A stretch of DNA of 64,000 nucleotides from NCBI GenBank assembly GCA_000149225.2, contig CM000689.1, forward strand, positions 620,001 through 684,000, written 5' to 3'. The stretch is from Lachancea kluyveri NRRL Y-12651 (taxonomy: Eukaryota; Ascomycota; Saccharomycetes; Saccharomycetales; Saccharomycetaceae). Position 1 is the stretch's first letter; every line of letters starts with the position of its first letter. A model generated the notes under the pieces. That model was not told where the DNA came from, did no database searches, and saw nothing but the letters and a program-made list of their open reading frames with translations. The translations under genes and the position numbers were made by a program. Shown one piece after another: positions 32,401-41,139 of the stretch.

Positions 32401-34061
32401 GACGAGATGAGCAGCCCCATCAACGAGTTGGCGATGATGTTGAACAGGTACACCGAGGGGTCGCCCTTGATTCTTTTGAAGTTTCTGTCAATCACGGCCT
32501 TCACCTGCATGCCGAAGGAGATCAGGAACGGCGACGCGTTTCTTGCCTGCCTGGCGTGCATGGACGTGTACTGGTCCTTCAGCCGCGCCGCGGTGGCCCC
32601 GTCCTGGAACCGTGCCAGCCGCTCGTCGATCCTGGCCACCAGGCTAGCGTATTCGGGTGACGCCTGCCAGGTATCGTAGAACTCCCTGGCTGTGCGCGGG
32701 ACCTTGTGCTCGCAGTCTGGCCTGGCCTGCCTTTCGGACGGCGACGTGAGCGACGTGAGAAAGTCCGCGGTGGTCTGACGCGGCGGACACGCCCACCCCA
32801 TGTCCAGAAAGTACTGCTTGGCAGCACTGGCGCTCCCAAAGTAGATCTGGTACCCCTCGTACAGCAGGCTGACGTCGTCGAACAGGTTGTACGCGTCCTG
32901 CGAGCACTGGTACACCGCCACCAGCGACGTGGTCCTGGCCACCTCCGCGTTTGTCTTTAGCGCCCTGACAAACTCCAGCGCGGTGGCAGAGTCCAGGCCC
33001 CTCGTGGAGTTGTCCCAGCACTGCACCTTGGACCCGGCCAGCGTGACCTCTGCGATGGACACCCGCTTGCGCTCACCGCCAGAAACCCCCCGGATGTAGT
33101 CGTCGCCGACCTTTGTGTCGTAGGTGTGCGAGAGCCCGAACGTGGCCATCGTCACTGCTGCGTAGTGCTTGTAGTACTGCTCCCTGGTGACGCCCTCGGG
33201 TCTGTTTCTCGGGCACCGGCAGCGTGCGGCAAACTCGAGCGTGTAGCCCACGGGCAGCGTTGCAAAGTGGTCGTCCACCTCGGACGAGTACACGACGTCG
33301 CCTCTGTAGTGGTTGAGGATCTCGCGCTGGGTGATTCCGTCATACGAGACCACCGACTCTGGCTGGACCTTGAACCCATAGGTGGACGCAGACACCGTCT
33401 TTAGCAGCGTCGAGCAGCCGGCGCCAGGCCGTCCTAGCACCGCACACAGCCTGCCCGGCTCGAACAGTGCGTCGAGGGGTTTCAGGATGTCAAAGTACCT
33501 GGACTCCTGCTTTCTGTCGAACAGCAGCGTGTGCAGCTGTCCCGCCAGCTTGAACGGCAGGTTCAGCACAGTGCTCTGGTAGTCTGCCTGGTTCGAGATG
33601 CCCGAGACCCTGAGGCCCTTCAAACAGACGCCCAGCTCCACGGGCTTGTAGTAGTCCTTGTCGGAAAGGTACAGCTTGCGCAGGTTCTGGACCCAGAACA
33701 TCGAGTCAAACTCGTCGGACTTTGGGTCCAGCCTGGGGTCGATGTGGTTGTCAGAAAACGGCACCTCTCCCGGGACGTGCAGGGTGCTGCCTGGGCCCTG
33801 GTCGGCGTCCTTTTCGCGGTGAGACTGCGTCTTGCTCTCGGTGCTGTGCATGGAGTTTCTGGATATGGACGCCAAGGACCTTCTGCTAAAGGTCCTGGCT
33901 AGCTCTCTAATTTGGTTTTGCTCCTGCGGGTCATTCCGCAGGCCCCGGTATACTGTATTTGCCGGCGCAATGTCAGCAGAATATGATTGTTCTTCTGGGT
34001 CTTCCCTGGTGGTGCAGAAGCTGTCTGTTCGCGAAATCTGCGATCCTTCTGTTGAAGACAT
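29424..34061 (-). CDS. PDR5/PDR10/PDR15-type full-size ABC drug efflux pump
   Basis: 1545-residue plasma-membrane ABCG transporter with the (NBD-TMD)x2 order of fungal PDR pumps, exporting hydrophobic drugs with ATP. The N-terminal block HIDPRLDPKSDEFDSMFWVQ is the Pdr5 signature. NBD1 has the degenerate Walker A GRPGAGCST (Cys216 in place of Lys), signature RGVSGGERKRVSIAE and NSTRGLDSATALEF. NBD2 has a canonical Walker A GSSGAGKTT (Lys935), the degenerate signature GLNVEQRKRLT and FLDEPTSGLDSQTAW. This asymmetry is normal for Pdr5. Extracellular cysteines near the C-terminus (CSFCRLKYTNTYL) are conserved. The gene is intact. No TCCGYGGA element was found in its upstream region. Orthology among PDR5, PDR10 and PDR15 is not assigned. 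Confidence 0.95.
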   Translation of the reverse strand: MSSTEGSQISRTDSFCTTREDPEEQSYSADIAPANTVYRGLRNDPQEQNQIRELARTFSRRSLASISRNSMHSTESKTQSHREKDADQGPGSTLHVPGEVPFSDNHIDPRLDPKSDEFDSMFWVQNLRKLYLSDKDYYKPVELGVCLKGLRVSGISNQADYQSTVLNLPFKLAGQLHTLLFDRKQESRYFDILKPLDALFEPGRLCAVLGRPGAGCSTLLKTVSASTYGFKVQPESVVSYDGITQREILNHYRGDVVYSSEVDDHFATLPVGYTLEFAARCRCPRNRPEGVTREQYYKHYAAVTMATFGLSHTYDTKVGDDYIRGVSGGERKRVSIAEVTLAGSKVQCWDNSTRGLDSATALEFVRALKTNAEVARTTSLVAVYQCSQDAYNLFDDVSLLYEGYQIYFGSASAAKQYFLDMGWACPPRQTTADFLTSLTSPSERQARPDCEHKVPRTAREFYDTWQASPEYASLVARIDERLARFQDGATAARLKDQYTSMHARQARNASPFLISFGMQVKAVIDRNFKRIKGDPSVYLFNIIANSLMGLLISSMFYNQKNNTDSFYMRASSLFTAALFNSFSSLLEIMALFEARKIVEKHKRYAFYHPSADALASIITELPSKILVGLGFNLTFYFMINLRRTPGHFFFYFLITMTSTFAMSHLFRTIGAASTSLPAALSPAVLLLLVIAIYVGFVIPKGSMLGWSKWLYYLNPIARSMEALVANEFAGRTFECASFVPAGPGYEDYPLANKICSVVGAVSGSSTVSGTVYIEEAYSYYSKHRWRNWGIVLCYAVFFLAVYMVLIEYNKGEMQKGDVVLFTRSALTRLSKANGALKGDIESNDGALTQLGPAEVGGREKDESGKDSRGTDSSGKTSSEEGGFLRKIGSDDIFHWKQVCYDVKVKGGTRRILSEVDGWVKPGTLTALMGSSGAGKTTLLDVLANRVKTGVITGQMFVNGHPRDESFQRSTGYCQQQDLHGRTDTVREALQFSAHLRQPRSVSRLEKDQYVEEVIQLLEMEQYADAVVGVAGEGLNVEQRKRLTIGVELVAKPKLLLFLDEPTSGLDSQTAWSVCQLMRKLANHGQAILCTIHQPSAILMQEFDRLLLLAKGGKTIYFGDLGKGCHSMIKYFERCGSEKFPSNCNPAEFMLKVIGAAPGSHAKQDYHEVWKRSEEYRGVQEELARMEAELVKKPVEDSEELHREFASPLLMQYFVVTKRIFVQQWRTPGYIWAKIATSVFASILLGFSFFKANNSLQGLQNQMFSMLLYTVMINPLVQQMLPQYCDQRDLYEVRERPSKTFSWKVFVLSQTTAELPWCIFIGTLSFFCFYYPVGLYRNAENTSQLHERGALFWLLCVGFHVFSITYGQLWMAGIEQYRNAAMLANTCYMLSMTFCGVLVSKDKMPGFWKFMYRVSPITYFISAMLAVGVGNTEISCSKKEYLHFDPPSGTTCGQYMKPYISYASGYLLDEDATADCSFCRLKYTNTYLETANIFYSQRWRNWGIFLCYPVINIIGFCLLYWMFRVPKSKRIAFQLPFMSKKGSEAS

Positions 34062-35129
34062 GGGTTGTTTGTCAAATGTGTGATGGAATAGAGTCGTGCG
34101 AGTGTATGTGTATGTGTATGTTGGCGTTGATGTTTCTGTTTGCGTGTGCGTGTGCGTGTGCGTGTACGTGTGTGTGTACGTGTGTCGCGGGTGTGTGTTG
34201 TGCGCGCGTGAGGACGCTCTGTAGCCCGCTCCACTTCGGTGCTCTGCGTAGTGTGCTTAAATATCCTCCCAGCCGCAAATCGCTCGGTGTTTGGGAGAGT
34301 TGCTTCAAATATCGCACCTGCCTGTTTACGCCTCGTATTCTTTGTCTCTTGTTTTTCTGCTTGCTTGCGTTTTTCGCTTGTGTGCAGCTCCGTATCTATG
34401 GTAACCCCGTTCGGAGGATTCGGCGACGGATGCGTTACTTTCCATCTAACATGCCAACTTGACAAAAGTCCGGTGGCCACCGCCCTAGGATGGAAGGGAG
34501 GGAGTGTTAGTCAAGCCACATATAGCAGTGGGATGCGCAGCACCCATGTGCTACGGCATGGAATAGTGTTTTTTTTTCGAGCTGTGGGGTAATTTGCAGT
34601 CTGGAAATACGGTGCTCTGCCCGTGTGCCAGCACTGGTTACCGGGTGGTGGCGCGTATCGTGTGTTTTGACATTAATGGCTCAATACTTCGTATTTATGC
34701 TTGTGTTTGTATTTTCGTTTGCGTTTGCATTTTGTTTTGTTTTGTTTTGTTGTTTTTTTTGCTTTGCTTTGCTTTGCTCTGCTCTGCTTTGTTTTATTCT
34801 GTTTTGTCTGTTGTTTCCCTGCTCTCGCTGATCGCGACGGCAGACGCCCGGCGGGCAGAGTCGAGCTTAGTTACGTCATCAGAAACGGAAATCCTTTTCC
34901 TTTTACGAGGTTCGAGAGCGCCTGCAGCCATCATACCCGTATTTTTCAAAGGACTGCAGTCGCTTTGCCTCATCAAATCCGGCCCTTTCTCCGTTCGACA
35001 CACACGCAAGGTTCTCAAGATCAGCTGGTTTGTAATCCGCCATCTCCTTTCCATCATCGAATACAGAGCTTTAGGTTTTTGGCACCATCGACAAATCTAA
35101 ACAGCCACATAGGGATCCAACGACCAAAC
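34062..35129. other. divergent promoter region of the ABC pump and secreted-protein gene
   Basis: 1.07 kb with GTGTAT / GCGTGT repeats (34100-34180) and a TTTG/CTTTG-rich patch (34730-34815). No gene or Pdr1/Pdr3 element (TCCGYGGA) seen. The plus-strand frame of the next gene is open upstream to 34701, but without similarity. Confidence 0.65.
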
Positions 35130-35894
35130 ATGCAGCTTTCAACCACTACCCTTTTGACGGTCGAGCTTGGCATTATCGCCAGCGTGCTTGGAACAGAAGA
35201 CACGGTTTTCACCATGAGGCAGATTGGTTACGAGCTTGTGGAGAACGGCACTGAGGCTTCAACTTACATCAGCCGCGAGCGAGAAGAGTATTTCATGGAG
35301 GGCGTCCAGATCCACCAGACGGTACTGATTGAGGGCGGAAATCCAATTTATAGTTACGACCTCAGCAACACAAGGGTCGTATCAGCTGAGGAGCACGCTG
35401 CTAACCAGGCATTGAACACGGAAGCAAACGGCAATGCCAGCCGTTTCATGGGTCTGAACAAGTATGTCTCCGCGTGCAGAAACTGGCTGTCTGAAATGGT
35501 GGCAGACACGTTTTCCGGTGTAACTGACCTGGTTGGGGAAATACGGTACCAGATCAGGCATTCAAAGAGAAGAATCTGCGGCACCCGGGATGGCATACAC
35601 GGTGATTACTCGTGGAGCGTGCAAACCTGCACCTCTGGCAAGAGCTGCAACGATAGCGTGAGCGACGCTGTGATGGAGAGAGGCATAGAAAGCGTCATGA
35701 AAGATCTTAGTGAAGGCGATGATTTCTTTACTCGCAAATTTCATATATTAGACCTCAGTGATGATTGGAGGTTTTGTGCAACGTACAGCAAAAGCGACCA
35801 GAGTAACGCCGATGTTCCTGTGAGTTGGACGGGTTGCCCTACAGATTGGTGTGGCCCAGGAAGCGGCCGAAAGTACACCCGCGACGAACTGTAG
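35130..35894 (+). CDS. secreted Cys-rich protein with Kex2-like site and C-terminal RDEL, killer-preprotoxin-like
   Basis: 254 residues, intact, function unknown. The start at 35130 gives a hydrophobic signal-like N-terminus (about 1-21). A pro-region with sequons at Asn39 and Asn102 leads to a dibasic Lys-Arg-Arg (146-148), a likely Kex2 cut. The C-terminal part (149-254) holds six of the seven cysteines (150, 167, 173, 216, 236, 241) and ends in RDEL, resembling the HDEL/KDEL ER-recycling signals. This layout (signal, pro-region, dibasic site, Cys-rich end with an ER-type signal) recalls the yeast K28 killer preprotoxin and some small secreted yeast proteins, but I see no clear sequence identity. 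An ER-resident protein is the main alternative. It has long spacers on both sides and no counterpart at this locus in S. cerevisiae. Confidence 0.6.
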   Translation: MQLSTTTLLTVELGIIASVLGTEDTVFTMRQIGYELVENGTEASTYISREREEYFMEGVQIHQTVLIEGGNPIYSYDLSNTRVVSAEEHAANQALNTEANGNASRFMGLNKYVSACRNWLSEMVADTFSGVTDLVGEIRYQIRHSKRRICGTRDGIHGDYSWSVQTCTSGKSCNDSVSDAVMERGIESVMKDLSEGDDFFTRKFHILDLSDDWRFCATYSKSDQSNADVPVSWTGCPTDWCGPGSGRKYTRDEL

Positions 35895-36557
35895 TCTTGC
35901 CTTGCGGTAGCTGTACTAGGGCGCGTAAAAGAGTAAAGTATGTCCGCGCACCTGCTTCGAGGATGGCGGAGGATATTGTGGATCCACCCTCGTTTCGAAG
36001 AACGTGATCCTTGCCGTGTATATACATAACAGTACTTGTGTAGTTACGTTAGTATCAATGGTTATTCAGCACACGGGGTATAGACGGGCAGGAACAAAGG
36101 AGTGGTATAGGTAGGCGGAGGGTGCATGGGCAAGCAGGAACGGCCATCAGAACAGCACAAAAGCGTGTAGTCAAAAGTGCACCGGAGCATTCCGTGCGTT
36201 TGTACCGTTTCCCTTCCCCCTCCCCCCTATGCCATCAGGCTTTTGCGGTATTCTTTTTGGTTTGCAACAGCCAGCATCTCTGTTGCTCGATCCCGCTATG
36301 CACCAGCACTCTGTTGCAAGGCCTAGCTGTTCAACGGTTTGCTGGTTGGCCATCAGCCGGCCCTGCTTTTCCCCCCCGACTCTCGAGTCCCAGCTTCCCC
36401 ATTCTTTCTTACGCGGTTCGTTGAGAAAAATTCTGGCGATGAGCTTTCTCCCAAAAAAAATTTTCAGGGAGACAGACCCACATGGATCGACTATCCGTTT
36501 AGTAACACCGCAACACCGCACGAAAGAACGAACGAACGAACGAACGAACGAACCGCA
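35895..36557. other. NAP1 upstream region
   Basis: 663 bp, no gene seen. A CGAA tetranucleotide repeat (about 36521-36553) ends five bases before the NAP1 start and must lie in its leader. Confidence 0.7.
36521..36553. repeat. CGAA repeat in the NAP1 leader
   Basis: About seven CGAA units immediately before the start codon at 36558. Confidence 0.9.
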
Positions 36558-37748
36558 ATGTCTGCCCCTATCAAGACAAACAGCTCCAAGATCGATGGTG
36601 CTCCAACGCCCCACAATACCCCGGCAAGCGTGCTAAGCAACAGCTTTTTGAGAAACGGCAATCCTGTCGCTCGTGGGATCCCCAAGACCATTGACGAAGA
36701 GGACATCAACGCAGCATTTGCCAAGAACCCGCAACTTTTGGCATCCATCCAGGAAAAGCTGGGCTCACTAGTCGGCCAGGACTCTGGCTACGTCTCGGCT
36801 CTGCCCCGTGTCGTCAAGGACAGGATCTATGCGTTGAAGAAGCTACAACAGGATTTGTTCTCCTTGGAAAAGGACTTTCAATTGGAGATGTTTGAGTTGG
36901 AGCTCAAGTACCTGGAAAAGTACGCCCCTCTACACAAGCGCCGTTCTGAGATAGTCTCGGGCAAGGACGAGCCCACCTCCAGCGAAGTCGAGCTAGGCAA
37001 GAGCGTCGAGAGTGAGCTTGACCCAGCGGAGCAGGAAGAAGAGCAGGAAGAAGAGCAGGATGCCGAGAGTGACATCAAGGGCATCCCATCGTTCTGGTTG
37101 ACTGCATTTGAGAACTTGCCCATGGTTTCACAGACCGTGACGGACCGAGACGCCGAAATCTTGGACTTTTTATCCAACGTCAGCCTACAGTACCTGAGCG
37201 AGGGCAAACCTGGCTTCCAGCTGGTTTTCGAGTTTGACGAAGAAAACCCATTCTTTGACAACAAGACCTTGACCAAGACCTACTACTACCAGTCCGAGCT
37301 GGGCTACTCTGGCGACTTTATCTACGACCACGCCGAGGGCGACAAGATCAATTGGACCGACAACGAGTCCAACGTCACGGTGATGGTGGAAAAGAGAAAA
37401 CAAAGAAACAAGAGCACCAAGCAGGTGCGTACCATCGAAAAGATCACGCCGGTCGAATCCTTTTTCAACTTTTTTGACCCCCCAAAGGTTCCGGCCGCTG
37501 CAGGCAAGCAAGACAAAGAGGGTGGCGACGACCACGACGACCACGACGGGGAAGACGCCGAGGAGGACGAAGAGGTTGCCGAGCTAGAGAGCAGACTAGC
37601 CCTGGACTACGCCATCGGTGAGGAGTTGAAGGACAAGCTCGTGCCAAGGGCTGTGGATTGGTTTACCGGCGTTGCCATGGAGTTTGAGTACGACAATCAA
37701 GACGAGGCAGATGAAGAGGGCGATTTTGACGACGAGTACGACGACGAA

Positions 37749-37789
<41 letters not shown>

Positions 37790-37886
37790 CGAAGACGGCG
37801 ACGAAGATGGCGAAGATGGCGACGAAGACGACTTTGCCTCTGCTGCCACCAAGAAGGAGCAGCCTCCGGAATGTAAACAGACATAG
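36558..37886 (+). CDS. NAP1: NAP1, histone H2A-H2B chaperone
   Basis: 442-residue nucleosome assembly protein that carries H2A-H2B dimers and also acts in mitosis. The dimerisation helix is in the block ALPRVVKDRIYALKKLQQDL (preceded by QEKLGSLVGQDSGYVS). The NAP core follows with GIPSFWLTAFENLPMVSQTV, DFLSNVSLQYL, FQLVFEFDEENPFF and ESFFNFFDPPKVP. The C-terminal acidic tail has a run of about 17 Asp encoded by GATGAT repeats (37746-37788) and ends EQPPECKQT, very like yeast Nap1; the Cys suggests the same prenyl-type or conserved tail. The start at 36558 is chosen because MSAPIKTNSSKIDGAPTPHN begins the family-like region; the frame is open further upstream. Confidence 0.96.
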
Positions 37887-38246
37887 CCTGACTCCAGTCA
37901 TTGTGTACGGGGATGGTGCCACCTGAAGCCGCTGCCGCCGCGCGCCAGCCCCTCTTCCTCCCCTGCCCTGTGTCCCACGGCGAAAATTTCACAAGGGATG
38001 AGCGATATTTTGCTTTCCAATTCCCTCTTCCCTTTTTCTATCCCATTCACCTTTTTTTTTTTTTTCCTCTTTCCCTTTCCTTCTCTTTCTTCCTCTTCCT
38101 TTCCCTTTCCCTTTCCCTCTCCCTCTCTCTTCCTTCTTTCCCTCTATAGTTTCTCTTCTTTTGGTGATCCAACTACATAGATAGCATCAGTTAGTCTGTC
38201 GTTCTCATTCTTGTGAAGCAGTATCAAAAAAATAAAAAAAAACAGA
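37887..38246. other. NAP1-PET10 spacer
   Basis: 360 bp with TTTCC/CTTTCC pyrimidine repeats (38045-38150) upstream of PET10. No gene seen. Confidence 0.7.
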
Positions 38247-39215
38247 ATGGCATCATCTTCAAATCAAGTTAAGCTAGTTATCGGTAAAGACGCAATTTCC
38301 AAGTATGCGTCTTACCAGTCTGCCTCGTTGAACCACCTGAACAAGTATCCGAAGCTGATCGACGCGCTCAACTACGTGCTTTCGTACTCGCTGGTGTCGC
38401 ACGTCGTCTCGTTCTTTGCAACCACGACCTTCAGAGTGAAGGAGACTCTGATCGAGTCCCCACGCACTCCAGGCTTTGTCAAGGTGGGCTACACCCAGGT
38501 GGCTTCGCTACTGAAGAAGCTGGATGAGGTTTTCAACCTGTTTGTGTTAAGAGAGGGCCTGGATGCCTTTATCGAACAGTACAAGATCCACGACGGCAGT
38601 ATCGGGCTATGGTTGGGCTGGTTTCTCGTGGACTACGTTGCCAATGTTTCTAATTTGTTTATCAAGGAGTTCATCGCCAAGCCACTGAAGCTCGTCAAGG
38701 AAACACCCCTTGCCGCTGCTGCCGGCGAGAACTCCTCGCCCAAGGCCACAAACCTGGACAAGGAGTTGGCGCACGTGCAAGAGTTGACGGACACCACCAA
38801 AAACTTGGGGCTTGAGATCCAATCCAAGTTGAACTCGGACTACATCCAGCCCACCAAGGAGAAATTGAACGGAACCAAGACGCTTATCAACGGCAAGTAC
38901 GACGAGCTGATCAAACCAAAGTACGACGAGCTGATCAAACCAAAGTACGAGGCCGCCAAGGGGACCTACGAGGCCGCGTACCAGACCGTCTCTGAAAAGT
39001 ACGAGAACAACTTGGGCAAGACCGAGAGCGTTCCAAGGGCCGTTGTCATCACCGGCGTGGACCTTGGCAACATCACTCTGGAAAAGTTGAAGGGCGCTGC
39101 CTCTGCTGCCGAGGAAGAGACCCCAAGTGCAGACAGCGTTGCTTCTGCTGCAAAGGAAAAGGTTTCTCAGATTGCCACCACCGTTGGCGAAAAGACTAAG
39201 GCGCTAACCACCTGA
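38247..39215 (+). CDS. PET10: PET10, yeast perilipin of lipid droplets
   Basis: 322 residues. The N-terminal part (SLNHLNKYPKLIDALNYVL, VVSFFATTTFRVKETLIESP, LDEVFNLFVLREGLDAFIEQ) resembles S. cerevisiae Pet10 (YKR046C), which coats lipid droplets and aids their formation. A more hydrophobic central segment lies near 115-145. The C-terminal half is amphipathic Lys/Glu-rich sequence with the duplicated YDELIKPK unit (about 221-236), a perfect tandem repeat in DNA as well. It lies next to NAP1, as in YKR046C-YKR048C. Confidence 0.9.
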   Translation: MASSSNQVKLVIGKDAISKYASYQSASLNHLNKYPKLIDALNYVLSYSLVSHVVSFFATTTFRVKETLIESPRTPGFVKVGYTQVASLLKKLDEVFNLFVLREGLDAFIEQYKIHDGSIGLWLGWFLVDYVANVSNLFIKEFIAKPLKLVKETPLAAAAGENSSPKATNLDKELAHVQELTDTTKNLGLEIQSKLNSDYIQPTKEKLNGTKTLINGKYDELIKPKYDELIKPKYEAAKGTYEAAYQTVSEKYENNLGKTESVPRAVVITGVDLGNITLEKLKGAASAAEEETPSADSVASAAKEKVSQIATTVGEKTKALTT

Positions 39216-39940
39216 GATGGTGTGTCGACTGTTTTTATTGTCTTTTCCCCCCTTTCCCCTGTGCTTTTCATCCTATATTCCTCTTTTTTCTTTCTTTTTT
39301 TTTTCCTTTCCTCTTTTCCCTCCTTTGATCTCTGCTCCTACACTTTTGACCTCATGCGTCTCTTGTTTTACTTTCGCTCCAGAGGATTATATAAATACGC
39401 TTTTTTTTTCTTCTTCTTCTTCTTCTTCTTCTTCTTCTTCTTCTCCGCCGGGTGCTGTCGGTATGAAGCACCCACTTCGGTTATTTAACTATGAACAGAA
39501 ATATATATACTATGGCGTACCAATGAACGTATTCTTTTGCTTGCAGCTGAGTCTCTATGGCGGGTAGCACACCGTTACCTTCGGCACGCGCGTCTGCGCT
39601 GGGCGGGACTGGACGGGACTGTACGGGACAGAACGCCCTTAAAGAACGCCTTTAAGGACCGTTTTTGAAAGCCCATCACCGCCGCGCTCTCGGGCCTGCA
39701 GATGTGAGGTGTCTGCGCACTGTCGGCGGTAAGGCTCAAAGTGTTTGTCTGCCAGGGTACCGCGGTGCAAGTAAGAAGGATGTCTGCGCATGTTTCTTGC
39801 TCACCATCGCGCCGTGTGGCAACAAGAGCTGCCACTGTCGAGGTTGCAGCGTTTGCAGACATTGCGGGTCTTGGCGCCGCAACGTGCCCTCCCTCTGCAG
39901 AACGTACACAGAGGTTGGCCAGTCCCATTTCGTAGTCTGT
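39216..39940. other. convergent spacer after PET10
   Basis: 725 bp with T-rich sequence, a TTC repeat (39408-39444) and no recognisable gene or RNA. Confidence 0.7.
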
Positions 39941-40834
39941 CTATGAGCCTATGGTGGCAGCCGTGCTTACAGTGCGCGAGCTGTTGCTCCTGTGTAGGGG
40001 AAAGTGCCTCATGCTGTTGGACCTTGAGGTGTGGTAGGCTGTGTTGAAGCTGAAAAGAGACGGAGCTGCGTACTGCGTGCCCCCCTGAGGGTTTGTGGCT
40101 GGTGCTGTATCGACTGCTGCATGCCGGCCCCTGTCCAGGATGCTGGCAGGAGGAATCCCCACGGTGCTGGAGTTTGTGTCGAGCGTCTTGTTTGAAAACA
40201 CGGTAGCAAACGTGGACTGCACAGAGTGCACGTCGGAAAAGGTCGATGACTCGATGGACGAGGAGCATGTCGAAAACAGCGGGGCCGTGCTGGCGTTGTC
40301 GTTTGCGCCGGCTTCGGGGTGGCTCTTGGTGGCCTCCTCAAAGACGAGCGAACGCTGCTCATACCCGCTGTGGTCCTGGGTATCAAGCATCGGCACCAGT
40401 GACGAGCTCACGGTGCGCACGCCGTCGTCCAGCGAGGTGCTGCTCTCTGGAGTCTTTGGTACGTCCACAACCGGTTGGGCTACTTTGGAAGATGTGGCGG
40501 CGGGAATGCTTAGCTGTTGTGGCTTGAACCCGTACTTTGCCTGGTCTCGGTTTGGCTGTATGATCTTTCTGACCCAGATGGAAAGTTTTTTCTTGCGCTC
40601 TGCAATGGTTGCTTTCGTGTTAGTAACGGCTGCTGGACGGGAAACCCTAGTGGTTTCTGTTGCAAATGCTGGCGCGTACATACCCTGAAACGCATTGTCG
40701 TGATGGCCGTGGGCGTGACCGCGGTGATGTTGCTGCTGTTGTTGTGGCTGCTGCTGGCTGTTGCCACTCACGCCACTACTGTTGTGGTGATGGCCATGGC
40801 GCTGACCGGGATGCTGGCTCTGTCGTTGTGACAT
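39941..40834 (-). CDS. hypothetical Ser/Thr/His-rich protein
   Basis: 297 residues from the Met at 40834 (MSQRQSQHPGQRHGHHHNSS). The frame is open to 41002, but that would leave only 137 bp to the divergent PHO86 start. The N-terminus is His/Gln-rich low complexity. A basic block AERKKKLSIWVRKIIQPNRDQ (about 79-99) and the segment STVGIPPASILDRGR look conserved in style; the rest is Ser/Thr-rich and probably disordered. The family is not recognised with certainty. By position it could correspond to YKR045C, an uncharacterised cytoplasmic protein, but the strand is opposite to that expected from NAP1, PET10 and UIP5. Confidence 0.6.
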   Translation of the reverse strand: MSQRQSQHPGQRHGHHHNSSGVSGNSQQQPQQQQQHHRGHAHGHHDNAFQGMYAPAFATETTRVSRPAAVTNTKATIAERKKKLSIWVRKIIQPNRDQAKYGFKPQQLSIPAATSSKVAQPVVDVPKTPESSTSLDDGVRTVSSSLVPMLDTQDHSGYEQRSLVFEEATKSHPEAGANDNASTAPLFSTCSSSIESSTFSDVHSVQSTFATVFSNKTLDTNSSTVGIPPASILDRGRHAAVDTAPATNPQGGTQYAAPSLFSFNTAYHTSRSNSMRHFPLHRSNSSRTVSTAATIGS

Positions 40835-41139
40835 CGCTTTGGGGTTCTTGCAAGCTTGCAAAGCTCTGCACGACATGAGCCAACAACAGCGGTGGTTTTC
40901 CCTGGGAGATGTTTGGCAGAGGACGTACACCAGTCGCGCGAGTCGCGCGCGTCGGCAGAGTGTGTCGTCGTAGACGAGATACTGCAACGCCGCCGTATAC
41001 AACTACAGCACGTGCCGCAGGATACGGGTATTGGGTGCGAATCCAAACGCCTCGGTTGCCGGCATCCTCTTCATCGCCACTTTCTTCATCGCCACTTTCT
41101 TCACCGCCTTCACCGCCTTCACCACCTCCACAAGCCAAT
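40835..41139. other. divergent promoter region before PHO86
   Basis: 305 bp. It ends in a short GCCACTTTC/TTCATC and CACCGCCTT repeat cluster (41075-41125), probably leader sequence. Confidence 0.6.

Noticed and set aside
34594-35129. Upstream extension of the secreted-protein frame to 34701
   Set aside because: Encoded residues are Phe/Cys/Leu-rich from T-rich repeats; the Met at 35130 begins a sensible signal peptide.
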